Source: Meiothermus sp. (lineage in GTDB: Bacteria; Deinococcota; Deinococci; Deinococcales; Thermaceae). Taken from it: DNA of 64,000 bases. Shown one piece after another: positions 29,278-38,231 of this stretch. How positions within the stretch are numbered: position 1 is the stretch's first letter; each line of letters opens with the position of its first letter. Under the pieces are notes generated by a model. The model ran no database searches, had not been told where the DNA came from, and worked only from the letters and a program-made list of their open reading frames with translations. The stretch is from contig NZ_BPIK01000001.1 in the NCBI RefSeq assembly GCF_026004075.1, positions 594,041-658,040 of the forward strand. Reading direction: 5' to 3'. A program made the position numbers and the translations under genes.

Positions 29278-31457
29278 CAGCTTTCCCCCCGCAGAGCTTG
29301 TAGCTGCGCATCGGATGTTATAGCCGCAGGTCGCCCCAGCAGATAGCCCTGGCCCAGCCTAAAACCCTCGGCTACCAAAAAGCGATACTGGGCCTCGGTT
29401 TCGATACCCTCTACGATAACCTGAAGTTCCAGGCTGCGACCCAGGGCCTGCACGGCCCGCATGAGACGGGCCTCGGAAGTATTGGAAGAGGGATTGGGGC
29501 CTAAGTTTTTGACAAATCCCTGGCCCAGCTTAATGGCAGAGAGGGGTAAGGCAGTAATGCGCTCCAGAGAGGAAAACCCGGTGCCAAAATCGTCGAGGTG
29601 CAGTGGGTGCCCCTGAAGAGCCAGATTTTGCAGCACCGAAAGATTAATTTCGTCCAGCGCAGCCTGTTCGGTGACCTCGAGGATGAGCTGCTGGGGGGGC
29701 AGATTATGGTAGGCCAGGTGGGCAGCAATACGCCTGGGTAGACTTGGTTCGAGCTGGCTTCCGGCCAGGTTGACCGCGACCGGAATCCCCCAGGCCGCAG
29801 CATGTGCTACAGCCTCACCAATAATCCAGTCGCCCAGCTCTCCCATCCAGCCCTCTTCTTCGACGACAGGTAAGAACCTTGCTGGAGAAATCATACCCCG
29901 TTCGGCATGCAGCCAGCGTACGAGGGCCTCGAGGTGGTATAGCATCCCATTGTCCAGGGCTCGGATGGGCTGGTAGTATAGGTGGAAACCCAGGGGTGCT
30001 CCCCCAGATTTGAGTGGACGCAGGGCCTGCCCCAGGGCCTGGCGCAGCCAATAGTTCTCGAGGGTGCTATGTGCCAGCGATGGCTCATAAACATGAACCT
30101 GCCCAGGCCGGGCGTGCTGCAGGGCCATCTCGGCAGCCTGGGGAAGCTCGAGCAAATTGGTGCCCGGCTGGGCAAAGGCCACCCCCACATGGGGGCTGAA
30201 GTCGAGCTGTGACCAGCTGTTTACCAGCCTGCCGTGCACGCTATCTTTTAGTCTGGCCAGCACTGCCTGCAGATCTGATAGATTATCAACCCCTTCCAAA
30301 AGCAGCCAAAAAGTGTCTTTTTCGTAGGCTAAACGGTCGGCAGTGCGCAACTCGGCCTGTATTGCCTGGGCGATGGTCTGCACTGCAGCCGCCCAGATGC
30401 CCTCGCCCTCCAGGCGTCGGATTCGCTCGAGCGAGCGGCAGTGCAGGGCCAGCAAGGCTCGAGGGGCTGGCGGGAGGTGGGCCAGCGTTTCTTTTAGACC
30501 ATGCAGGTTGGTCAGCCCGGTTTGTGGATCGTGATAACGATGATAGTGGGCCTCGCTGCGCAGCTCATCGTCGTACAGAAGCCAGGCTACATGGTGGGCC
30601 AGCCCCTCCAGATGGTGTAGATCAACTTCGTCGAAGGCATCGGCGCGTTCGAAGTGGTCGAGGTACAGATAGGCTCTGGCCTGATCCCTGACCACCACCG
30701 GGGTGGCCAGCATGGCCTGAATCGCGCTGGCACGTCCCGGCCCCTCAATGATGCCCCGCCGTTCGGGGTCGAGCCGCTGGTTGAAGCGAGCGATCTCGGT
30801 CTGGGTAAAGACCCGGGCCTGGATGTGCTGGCTCAACGAAAGGGGCTCCTGTGGGTGCAGATGAACTTTTCGCAGGGCTTCCAGGTCGTAGCCATGGGCG
30901 GCCACAAAGCGGAAGTGGCCATCCGGGTAGAGGAGGGTTGCACTGCCAGCCTGGGCTACCGGTACAACCTTGAAGGCTTCTTCGAGGATCCTTTGCAGAA
31001 TGGCTTCGGGTGAAAGCAGCTCTTTCAGGCCGGAGGATAAAAGCGCCAGTGAAGCCTCCTGAAAGCGGGCCTGTCGGTAGGCGTCGCTGATGTCATAGCC
31101 CATGCACTGCACACCTACGGGCTGGGCCTGTCTATCTAGCAAAGCCATAAACTCCCAACGGCTGCGGTTCCAGGGCTTCTTGAGCGGCTTGCTAAACTCT
31201 ACCCAAAAGGTCTGGCCGGGATTGCTCAGGGCTTGCTTTACGGTATACATGACCACCGGCAGGTCGCCGGGACTTATGTGCTGCAACGCACTGGCTCCTG
31301 TGGGTAAGCTTTGCAGTCCTATATACGCCAGATAGGCCCGGTTGGCGTAGACAAAACGCCCCTCGAGGTCGGTCTGAACGATCATGATCCCCTGCGACAG
31401 ATTCAGCGGATCGAGATCCGGAGTGCTCGAGTTCGCGAGGCTTGTGGGCTCCGACAT
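29277..31457 (-). CDS. PAS-GAF-degenerate GGDEF-EAL c-di-GMP phosphodiesterase
   Basis: A 726-residue protein with a PAS domain (about 20-130), a GAF domain (about 150-300), a GGDEF-like domain whose signature is degenerate (YEKDTFW where GGDEF is expected), and an EAL domain (about 475-715). The EAL residues look catalytic: HLEALVRW, VNLAGSQL, ILEVTEQ, HLDDFGTGFSSL and EGIETEAQYRF. It probably degrades c-di-GMP, with the dead GGDEF as a possible GTP sensor. I prefer ATG 31457 to GTG 31463 because AGGAG lies 5 nt before it. Its stop overlaps the cyclase start. Confidence 0.87.
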   Translation of the reverse strand: MSEPTSLANSSTPDLDPLNLSQGIMIVQTDLEGRFVYANRAYLAYIGLQSLPTGASALQHISPGDLPVVMYTVKQALSNPGQTFWVEFSKPLKKPWNRSRWEFMALLDRQAQPVGVQCMGYDISDAYRQARFQEASLALLSSGLKELLSPEAILQRILEEAFKVVPVAQAGSATLLYPDGHFRFVAAHGYDLEALRKVHLHPQEPLSLSQHIQARVFTQTEIARFNQRLDPERRGIIEGPGRASAIQAMLATPVVVRDQARAYLYLDHFERADAFDEVDLHHLEGLAHHVAWLLYDDELRSEAHYHRYHDPQTGLTNLHGLKETLAHLPPAPRALLALHCRSLERIRRLEGEGIWAAAVQTIAQAIQAELRTADRLAYEKDTFWLLLEGVDNLSDLQAVLARLKDSVHGRLVNSWSQLDFSPHVGVAFAQPGTNLLELPQAAEMALQHARPGQVHVYEPSLAHSTLENYWLRQALGQALRPLKSGGAPLGFHLYYQPIRALDNGMLYHLEALVRWLHAERGMISPARFLPVVEEEGWMGELGDWIIGEAVAHAAAWGIPVAVNLAGSQLEPSLPRRIAAHLAYHNLPPQQLILEVTEQAALDEINLSVLQNLALQGHPLHLDDFGTGFSSLERITALPLSAIKLGQGFVKNLGPNPSSNTSEARLMRAVQALGRSLELQVIVEGIETEAQYRFLVAEGFRLGQGYLLGRPAAITSDAQLQALRGES

Positions 31458-31696
31458 CTTCACTCCTGCAACGGAATATATAACCCCTTGCTACTCCAAA
31501 CGGTAGCAAAAACCAGAGTTGAGCGATGGGTTATTTGAACAAACCAAAAAAGTGGCTGCAGTGCGAGATTTTTCTGACGCTGGCTTTTTATGCCAGATGA
31601 GAATGCATACCCAAACTTGATACTGTTGAGCTGGGTTAGCGGATATTGGGTACCGTTAGACTTGAACCTGGAGGGTGCAACCAACGTGCACCGGGT

Positions 31697-32134
31697 ATGA
31701 AGCTGAGGATTTGTGTAATCGGCAAACCCCGACTGCCCTACGCCAAAGCGGGTCTGGCGGAGTACGCCGGGCGGCTGGAACGGTATACGCGGCTCGAGCT
31801 CCTCTACCTCAAGGAAGGCTCCCAGGCCCAGGAGGGGCAGCGCCTGCTGGAAGCCTCCGAGGGTTACCGTCGGGTGGTGCTGGACGAGCGGGGGCAGATG
31901 GTGGACACCCTGGCCCTCAAGGCGCGCCTCGAGGGCTGGGCCATGCAGGCCGAAAAAGGGGTGGCCTTCTTAATCGGGGGTGCCGAGGGCCACGCCCAGA
32001 TGGTGCGTGACCAGGCCGACTGGGTTCTGGCCCTGTCCAGGCTCACCTTGCAGCACGAGCTGGCCCTGGTGGTTTTGCTCGAGCAGCTTTACCGCGTCGA
32101 AACCCTCAAGCGGGGGGAGCCTTACCACCGCTAA
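31697..32134 (+). CDS. rlmH: 23S rRNA pseudouridine-1915 N3-methyltransferase
   Basis: A 145-residue SPOUT methylase that acts on pseudouridine 1915 in helix 69. The trefoil-knot signature is FLIGGAEGHAQMV, then ALSRLTLQHELALVVLLEQLYR and the C-terminal PYHR. ATG 31697 (MKLRICVIGK) is the family start. TAGACT is 34 nt upstream, suggesting a leadered mRNA. The 3' end overlaps the convergent protease gene by 4 nt. Confidence 0.92.
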   Translation: MKLRICVIGKPRLPYAKAGLAEYAGRLERYTRLELLYLKEGSQAQEGQRLLEASEGYRRVVLDERGQMVDTLALKARLEGWAMQAEKGVAFLIGGAEGHAQMVRDQADWVLALSRLTLQHELALVVLLEQLYRVETLKRGEPYHR

Positions 32135-34182
32135 CGGGCCGGGTAGCCCATCTGCCGCAGCCACTTCTCGCGGGTGAGGGTGGTGGAAAGGATGGGCTCG
32201 AGGACAATATCAATGTTGCTGGCATCGGGCATCACATGGGCGATATTGCCGTTCGTCCGGTACCACCCGAACAAATCGCCCTCATCCTGGATACCGTTGT
32301 TGTTGACATCCTTCCAGGCCGAGACGCGGTAGCCCACCAGCCCGCTGGTCGAGAGGCCGGTGCGGGTATAGGGGGCCTGGGTGCCAGTCTGGGTGATGGC
32401 GATGGGGTTGAAATCGAGCAGCAGGCTGAGCGTGGGGGTCTCGCGCAGCACTGCGTCAAAGTAGATACGGGTGTTCTGGATGTTCTGGGCGGGTGGAGGG
32501 GTGGTCGGGGGCTGCTGCACGCTGAGGGTGATGCGGGTCTCAGCTTCAACGGTCTGCCCGCCCACGCTGGCGCTGCCCCGCACCACCAGGGTGTAGGTGC
32601 CGGGGGTGCTGCCAGCCGGGATGGTCAGGGTGGTGCTGTTGCCTGCAACCGGGCTGGGCGGATTAAAGCTCGGGGTGGTGCCGGCGGGCTGCCCGGTTAC
32701 GCTGAGGGCAACCGCCTCTGTAAAGTTGGTGCGGGCAATGCTCAGGGTGACCTGGGCGCTCTGGCCGGTGTTCAGGCTCAGGGCGTTGGGGCTGGCTGAG
32801 AGCACCAGCGAACGCGGGGGTGGGGTGTTGAGTCGCTCCAGGGCTGCTCTGGCATCCAGCAGGCCAGCGCCGCACTCGCTGCCGCTGGGCTGGTTGCACT
32901 GAGTAGCATCCAGGGGCTTGGCGGTCTCCTTCAGCAGGCTAATGGCCTCGGCGGCGGTGAGGGTGGGCTTCTTGCTTTTCATAAGGGCCAGCACCCCCGC
33001 CACGTGAGGGGCGGCCATGGAGGTGCCGGCTTTGCCACCGTACTGGCCGCTCGCCAGGGTGCTCACCACCTGCTGCCCGTCCGGCTCTCCTCCAGGGGCC
33101 ATCAGGTCGATGCGGCTGCCGTAGTTGGAGTACGAGGCCCGGCTGCCGGCAGCATTGGTTGCTCCCACCGTAACCACCCCGCTGCACCCCGCAGGGCTGA
33201 AGGTGCTGGCGTCCACATTGGAGTTGCCCGCCGCCACCACGATGATGGCCCCCGCGTTGCTGGCCTCGTTGATGGCCTGCTGGAGGGCCGGGGCGTTGGT
33301 GCAGGCTACGGGCCCCCCCAGCGACATATTGATGACCTTGGCCGGGTTGGGGTTGGCAGGAACCCCGGCCACGCTCAGACCGGCGGCCCAGCGCAGGGCG
33401 TCGGCCACGTCGGCCAGGGTGCCGCTGCCCCCGCTCAGGGCGCGCACCGGAAGCAGCCGGGCGCCCCAGGCGACCCCCGCCACCCCCAAGTTATTGTTGG
33501 TCGCCGCCGCCACCGTGCCGGTGACGTGGTTGCCGTGGTAGTCGCTGCCGGGCGCGGTGTCTTCGGGGTTGCTGTCCCGCCCATCGCCGTCGCCCGAGCT
33601 GGCAGCATCGGAGTAAAAATCGTAGCCGGGTAGCAGTTTTCCGGCCAGGTCGGGGTGGCCGGCCACCACCCCCCCGTCAATCACCGCCACCGTGACCGGG
33701 TTGGAGCTGCCGGTCTCGAGATCCCAGGCCTGGGGCAGCCGGATGGCCTCGTAGTGCCAGCGCTGGTCGGCGTACAAGGGGTCGTTGGGCGTGGCCTGGC
33801 CGAAAAGGCGGTAGTTGGGGTGGGCAAAGGCCACATCGTTGCGGCGTTGCAGCTCGGCCAGCACGGCCAGGGTCTCGGCCCGGCTCAGGCCGGCCCGGTA
33901 CAGGAAGGTACGCTCGAGGCTCAGCGGCCTGACCTGCTCAAGCTCCACCCCCGCGGCCGAAAGCCTGCCCAGCGATTGTAGGCTCACCTGTGGCTTGAAC
34001 TGTACGATCAGCTCTCCTTCCACAAAAGGCGCCGATAGGTCGGCAGGTGGAAGCGTGGTTTGCAGACTGATGCGCACGGTTCCACTGATCACGCCGTTGC
34101 CAGGTGGTGGGGGTGCGGGGGGCTGGTTCGTGCAGGCGGTGAGTACGAGCGCAAGCAGGCCAATCCAGAGAATACGCAGCAT
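32131..34182 (-). CDS. Subtilisin-like serine protease, probable lipoprotein
   Basis: A 683-residue exported S8 protease. The signal peptide ends in a lipobox (LVLTAC, Cys about residue 17), followed by an inhibitor-like prodomain (about 45-130). The peptidase domain has Asp in VAVIDGGV, His in YHGNHVTGTVAAA, Asn in the oxyanion region and Ser in GTSMAAPHVAG. Behind it are a beta-sandwich domain (about 460-550) and a C-terminal domain containing DVNNNGIQDEGD, a calcium-type dockerin-like loop. ATG 34182 is preceded by TATGCT 6 nt away (leaderless), so the longer in-frame ORF is not used. Role: extracellular protein degradation. Confidence 0.9.
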   Translation of the reverse strand: MLRILWIGLLALVLTACTNQPPAPPPPGNGVISGTVRISLQTTLPPADLSAPFVEGELIVQFKPQVSLQSLGRLSAAGVELEQVRPLSLERTFLYRAGLSRAETLAVLAELQRRNDVAFAHPNYRLFGQATPNDPLYADQRWHYEAIRLPQAWDLETGSSNPVTVAVIDGGVVAGHPDLAGKLLPGYDFYSDAASSGDGDGRDSNPEDTAPGSDYHGNHVTGTVAAATNNNLGVAGVAWGARLLPVRALSGGSGTLADVADALRWAAGLSVAGVPANPNPAKVINMSLGGPVACTNAPALQQAINEASNAGAIIVVAAGNSNVDASTFSPAGCSGVVTVGATNAAGSRASYSNYGSRIDLMAPGGEPDGQQVVSTLASGQYGGKAGTSMAAPHVAGVLALMKSKKPTLTAAEAISLLKETAKPLDATQCNQPSGSECGAGLLDARAALERLNTPPPRSLVLSASPNALSLNTGQSAQVTLSIARTNFTEAVALSVTGQPAGTTPSFNPPSPVAGNSTTLTIPAGSTPGTYTLVVRGSASVGGQTVEAETRITLSVQQPPTTPPPAQNIQNTRIYFDAVLRETPTLSLLLDFNPIAITQTGTQAPYTRTGLSTSGLVGYRVSAWKDVNNNGIQDEGDLFGWYRTNGNIAHVMPDASNIDIVLEPILSTTLTREKWLRQMGYPAR

Positions 34183-34226
34183 GGGTTTAGCATATCGGTC
34201 GGTCTTGCACAGGCTATGAAAACAGA

Positions 34227-35405
34227 TTAAAGGGCGCTTTTCCTTTGCCCCAGAGCCAAGGGTATATATCCAACAATCGCCAGGGCGATAAGGGTCGCCC
34301 AGACGAGCAAAGCGGTGCTGTACTCGCTCAGGCCCAGCACCACCCCCATCCCCCACTGGAGCAGAAACACCCCCATGAACCCCATAAAGTTGATGGCCGT
34401 AACGGCCCGTCCGGTGAGTGCGGTGGGGAAAGCCAGGCGGGCCTGGGCCAGGCTCAGGATATTAAAGGCGCCGGTGAAGCCCATCAGCCCGTAGGTCAGG
34501 TAAAGGCCCCAGGCGGGCATCTGGGGCCACAGGGCCAGCAGCAGAGGCCCCAGGGTAAACCCAAGACTGGCCGAGAGCAACACCCGCGGCAGACCCCAGC
34601 GGTCGGCCAGGGGGCCACACAGCAAAAAGCCCAGCAGCGCGGCCAGTGAGAAGGTGAAGAGCACGCTGCCGACCTCGAGGCTCCCCAGCCCCCGCACCTT
34701 GAACAAAAAGTCGCCGCCCCACAGGGTCTGCCAGGCCAGAAACCCGCCCCCCACCATAAAGTTGAGCCAGCCCATGCGCCAGAACTGGCTGCTTCGCCAA
34801 ATTAGGCTGGCGTTGCCGGCCTGGGTGCTCCGGGGCAGCGCCATGCCCTTGGGGGCGTTGCGTACCCCCAGGGCCACCACCAGCGCCACCAGCACAATCA
34901 CCAGGGCCCCCCACTCGAACACCCCGCGCCAGCCGATCTGCTCCTTGAGCCAGGCCAGGGGGCTCGAGGCCGCAATGGCCCCCGAGGCCCCCAGGGCCAC
35001 ATACAGGCTGCTGATGCTGGCGTAGCGGTGAGCAGGGAACCACAGCGAAAACGCCTTCAAAGCGCCCATCAGGGCCGCCGCAAAGCCAATCCCCAGCAGC
35101 GCCCGTCCCGCCGAAAGGGTCAGAAAGTCCTGGGCCGAGGCAAAAATCAGGGCCCCTATGGCCCCCAACAGCATGAGGGCCGGGTGCACGAAGCGCGGGC
35201 CAAAGCGATCCAGGAGCGCGCCTAAGGGCAACTGCGCAATGGCAAAGGTCAGGTAAAACAGGCTGGTCATCAGGCCTAGCTCGGCCGAGGTGAGGCCCAG
35301 GTCGCGCCGCAGGTCGGGCGAGATGACCGCGTTGGTCGCGCGGAAAAAGTAGGAGAGGAAGTAGGCCAAAAGCAGGATGATGAAAACCCGAAGGGCCGCC
35401 GACAT
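34227..35405 (-). CDS. Major facilitator superfamily transporter
   Basis: A 392-residue protein with 12 predicted spans in two six-helix halves. MFS signatures are seen in PLGALLDRFGPRF (loop 2-3) and GPLADRWGLPRVLL (loop 8-9). The substrate is unknown; the NNP/organophosphate-like antiporter branches are the nearest feel. ATG 35405 fits a TAGGAT -10 element 7 nt upstream, which overlaps the divergent promoter of the next gene. Confidence 0.85.
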   Translation of the reverse strand: MSAALRVFIILLLAYFLSYFFRATNAVISPDLRRDLGLTSAELGLMTSLFYLTFAIAQLPLGALLDRFGPRFVHPALMLLGAIGALIFASAQDFLTLSAGRALLGIGFAAALMGALKAFSLWFPAHRYASISSLYVALGASGAIAASSPLAWLKEQIGWRGVFEWGALVIVLVALVVALGVRNAPKGMALPRSTQAGNASLIWRSSQFWRMGWLNFMVGGGFLAWQTLWGGDFLFKVRGLGSLEVGSVLFTFSLAALLGFLLCGPLADRWGLPRVLLSASLGFTLGPLLLALWPQMPAWGLYLTYGLMGFTGAFNILSLAQARLAFPTALTGRAVTAINFMGFMGVFLLQWGMGVVLGLSEYSTALLVWATLIALAIVGYIPLALGQRKSAL

Positions 35406-35411
35406 GTTCTG

Positions 35412-35418
35412 TATCCTA
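35412..35418. promoter_or_regulatory. Overlapping divergent leaderless promoters
   Basis: TATCCT on the plus strand (35412-35417) is 6 nt from ATG 35424. TAGGAT on the minus strand (35418-35413) is 7 nt from ATG 35405. The two -10 elements share five base pairs, and the two start codons are only 18 bp apart. Confidence 0.6.
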
Positions 35419-35423
35419 CCCCT

Positions 35424-35756
35424 ATGAACGCCAATGTGTCCTCTGCCCTGTGGCTCGAGCTTCTGGGCGGGCTGCTGGTGGTGCTGGGAGCGCTGCTCGC
35501 CGGGCTGGCCTTCACCCTGGCCGGCCAGACCATTGACCCCAGCCTCGAGAAGAACCTGCTGCGCATCCGGCTCGACCTGCCGGGTTTTCTGGATGGGCTG
35601 GCCCGTCACCTCGCCACTGCCGGGGCCTGGATGGCTGGGGTGGGCGCGCTGCTCTTTTTTGGGGCCGCCTACCTGGTGCGGCTCTTCCGGCTGCTGCTGG
35701 GCCTGGCGGCCTTGTTTGCGGTGGGGGTGTGGGTCTGGCTAGCGCTTAAGGCTTAG
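35424..35756 (+). CDS. Small three-span membrane protein, unknown function
   Basis: I do not recognise the family. The 110-residue product has hydrophobic segments at about 10-33, 64-85 and 88-106, with a soluble loop (QTIDPSLEKNLLRIRLDLPGF) between the first two. It is divergent from the MFS gene with the shortest possible promoter region, and its 3' end overlaps the convergent secreted-protein gene by 18 nt. Confidence 0.6.
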   Translation: MNANVSSALWLELLGGLLVVLGALLAGLAFTLAGQTIDPSLEKNLLRIRLDLPGFLDGLARHLATAGAWMAGVGALLFFGAAYLVRLFRLLLGLAALFAVGVWVWLALKA

Positions 35757-36386
35757 GAGTTCGACAGTTACCCCTTCAGATTGAGTTTTGACCAACCCCA
35801 CCCCCTGGGCATACCACGTGGTGGTTTTCACCTCGAGGTTCATCGGCATGCTCTGTCCCGCCGACCTCATGCTCCCGCGGATGGACATGGTGCTTTCGAC
35901 CTTGTAGGCACTAAAGCGGCCTGCCGGCACGCCAACGCTCTCCTGGCCCACCACCTTGCTAACCACGTTCATAGTTTGATCGACCTGCAGGGTCATGTTC
36001 GGCTGTTTGGCCTCGCCCGCCACTTCGTAGCCGTAGCTCCAGGTGGTTCCAACCCGCATTCCCTGGGGAATTACCACCCCACTCACTTTGCGGGTTTTAA
36101 GGTTCATCTGCATTCCCTGGCTGCCTGGCGGCTGGAGGTACTCGAGCTGGGTGAGGCCTTTAGCGCCGCAAGCCCAGCGGATATCGAAACTAAAGTCTCT
36201 GAAGGCTAGACGCTGGACAAAACCCTTGTCGCTCACCTTGATGATGCTGGCCGTGTGGGTCGAGTTATCTGGGCTCGAGCGGTAGCTCCAGACCCAGCCC
36301 TCGTGCACCGGAAAAAAGGGATGGTTGCACTGGGCCCAGGCTAAAGAGGCCAGTACCAGTATCGAGGCCGCAAGCAATTGGCGCAT
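35739..36386 (-). CDS. Secreted protein of unknown function (DUF3108-like)
   Basis: A 215-residue protein with a clear signal peptide (LVLASLAWAQ). The mature part starts CNHPFFPVHEGWVWSYRSS, which recalls exported beta-barrel-like proteins that begin with a YxPLxxGxxWxY pattern. A later VPAGRFSAYKVEST is shared with the DUF3108-like group. Two cysteines (positions 20 and 73) may pair. Its target is unknown. It seems monocistronic. Confidence 0.6.
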   Translation of the reverse strand: MRQLLAASILVLASLAWAQCNHPFFPVHEGWVWSYRSSPDNSTHTASIIKVSDKGFVQRLAFRDFSFDIRWACGAKGLTQLEYLQPPGSQGMQMNLKTRKVSGVVIPQGMRVGTTWSYGYEVAGEAKQPNMTLQVDQTMNVVSKVVGQESVGVPAGRFSAYKVESTMSIRGSMRSAGQSMPMNLEVKTTTWYAQGVGLVKTQSEGVTVELLSLKR

Positions 36387-36536
36387 ACGCTGCTCCTTTT
36401 TACGAGGATATTCTGCCGGGTGTTATATCAGCGTTATTTTGCGACACTTCGCTTATACCCTCAACACATCCGATCACGGGCCTGAAATGAACCCTCTGCC
36501 CTAAACTTTCAGACGCCAATGGGCTACCCTGATTAC

Positions 36537-37763
36537 ATGGCTATCGTTACGCCGCAAACCCTTCGCCAGGACTTTCCACTGCTCGTGCACCATCCCGAGC
36601 TGGTCTACCTCAACTCGGCGGCCACCAGCCAGAAGCCCGAAGCGGTCATCGAGGCGGTATCCCGCTACTACCGGAAACTCAACGCCAGCGTGCACCGGGG
36701 GGCCTACACCCTCTCGGCGCAGGCCAGCGAGGCCTACGAGCAGGCCCGCCGCACCCTGGCCCGCTTTATTGGGGCCGAGGAGCGCGAGATTATCTTCGTG
36801 CGCAACACCACCGAGGCCCTCAACCTGGTGGCCTATGCCTGGGGGCTGCGCAACCTGCGGCCCGGCGACGAAATTCTCCTGACCGAGATGGAGCACCACG
36901 CCAACCTGGTGCCCTGGCACCTGGTCTGCGAGCGCACGGGGGCCAGGATCAAAGCCATACCGCTTGGGGATGATGGGCGCTTGCAACTGGAGCACCTCAG
37001 CACCCTCCTCACCGAGCGGGTCAGGTTGGTGAGCGTGATGCACGTCTCCAATGTGCTGGGCACCGTTAACCCTGTGGCCCAGATCGCCCAGGCGGCCAGG
37101 GCCGTGGGGGCCTTGGTGGTGGTGGATGGGGCCCAGTCGGCCCCCCACATGCCCGTGGATGTCCGGGCCCTGGGAGCCGATTTCTATGCGTTTTCCGGGC
37201 ACAAGATGCTGGGGCCTACCGGCATCGGGGTGCTCTGGGGGCGCTACGAGGTGCTGGAAACCCTGGCCCCTTTTTTGGGGGGCGGCAGCATGATCCGCGA
37301 AGTTTACCTAGATCGCTCCACCTATGCCCAGCCCCCTCAGCGTTTCGAGGCCGGAACCCCGGCGGTGGCCGAGGCCATTGGGCTGGCGGCGGCGGTGGAA
37401 TACCTCGAGCGTCTGGGTATGGCGAACGTATGGCAACACGAGCTCGAGCTCGCCGCCTACGCCCTGAAGCGCCTCGACGAAGAACTCCCCGAGGTGCGCA
37501 CCTTTGGCCCCCGCGGCCCCGACCGGAGCGGGGTGATTCCCTTTGTGCTGGGCGGCATCCACGCCCACGACGTGGCCACCGCCCTCGACCAGTACGGTAT
37601 CGCGGTGCGGGCCGGGCACCACTGCGCCCAGCCCCTGCACCGCAAGCTGGGGGTGGCGGCCACGGTGCGGGCCAGCTTTTACGTCTACACCACTAAAGAA
37701 GACGTGGATCGCTTCATCGAGGCCCTGAAGAAGGTGCGCGACTTTTTCAAAGACTGGCTATAG
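36537..37763 (+). CDS. sufS: Cysteine desulfurase SufS
   Basis: A 408-residue PLP enzyme that takes sulfur from cysteine for Fe-S cluster assembly. The PLP lysine is in AFSGHKMLGPTG (Lys223), and the persulfide Cys is in RAGHHCAQPLH (Cys363), the short-loop type II form. I chose ATG 36537 because TACCCT lies 6 nt upstream; an ATG at 36519 is the alternative and adds six residues. sufU follows 24 nt downstream and is its sulfur acceptor. Confidence 0.94.
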   Translation: MAIVTPQTLRQDFPLLVHHPELVYLNSAATSQKPEAVIEAVSRYYRKLNASVHRGAYTLSAQASEAYEQARRTLARFIGAEEREIIFVRNTTEALNLVAYAWGLRNLRPGDEILLTEMEHHANLVPWHLVCERTGARIKAIPLGDDGRLQLEHLSTLLTERVRLVSVMHVSNVLGTVNPVAQIAQAARAVGALVVVDGAQSAPHMPVDVRALGADFYAFSGHKMLGPTGIGVLWGRYEVLETLAPFLGGGSMIREVYLDRSTYAQPPQRFEAGTPAVAEAIGLAAAVEYLERLGMANVWQHELELAAYALKRLDEELPEVRTFGPRGPDRSGVIPFVLGGIHAHDVATALDQYGIAVRAGHHCAQPLHRKLGVAATVRASFYVYTTKEDVDRFIEALKKVRDFFKDWL

Positions 37764-37787
37764 CACGGGGGACTTACAATAGACCGT

Positions 37788-38231
37788 ATGAGCCTCCTGG
37801 AGGAGCTGTACAAGGAAATCATCCTGCGCCACTACAAGTCGCCCCACAACTACGGCTCGCTGGAATCAGCCAACGTGCGGGTCATGGGGGACAACCCCTC
37901 CTGTGGCGATCAGATCGAGCTATTGGTCGAGACCGATGGCGAGCAGATTGCTGACCTGCGCTTCCGTGGGCAGGGCTGCGCCATCTCGCAGGCCTCGGCT
38001 TCCTTGATGACCGACCTGGTCAAGGGCAAGACCTGGGCCGAGGCCCTCGAGCTCGAGCGCAAGTTCAAGTCCATGATTCTGGACGGTACGCCGCCCGCGC
38101 CTGAGCTGGGTGATCTGGCGGCCCTGTCGGGGGTGCACAAGCTGGCGGCCCGGGTCAAGTGCGCTACGCTGGCCTGGAACGCCCTCGAGCAAGCGGCCCA
38201 GGAAGCCAGAACCAAGGCCCAGGGCACCTAG
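37788..38231 (+). CDS. sufU: Fe-S assembly sulfurtransferase/scaffold SufU
   Basis: A 147-residue IscU-like protein with the SufU-type insertion ([20 protein letters not shown]). Zinc/sulfur ligands: Cys39 and Asp41 in NPSCGD, Cys64 in GQGCAIS, and Cys125 in RVKCATLAW. It accepts sulfur from SufS. Besides reading through from sufS, TACAAT 7 nt before the ATG may allow separate leaderless expression. The 3' end overlaps folE2 by 4 nt. Confidence 0.94.
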   Translation: MSLLEELYKEIILRHYKSPHNYGSLESANVRVMGDNPSCGDQIELLVETDGEQIADLRFRGQGCAISQASASLMTDLVKGKTWAEALELERKFKSMILDGTPPAPELGDLAALSGVHKLAARVKCATLAWNALEQAAQEARTKAQGT

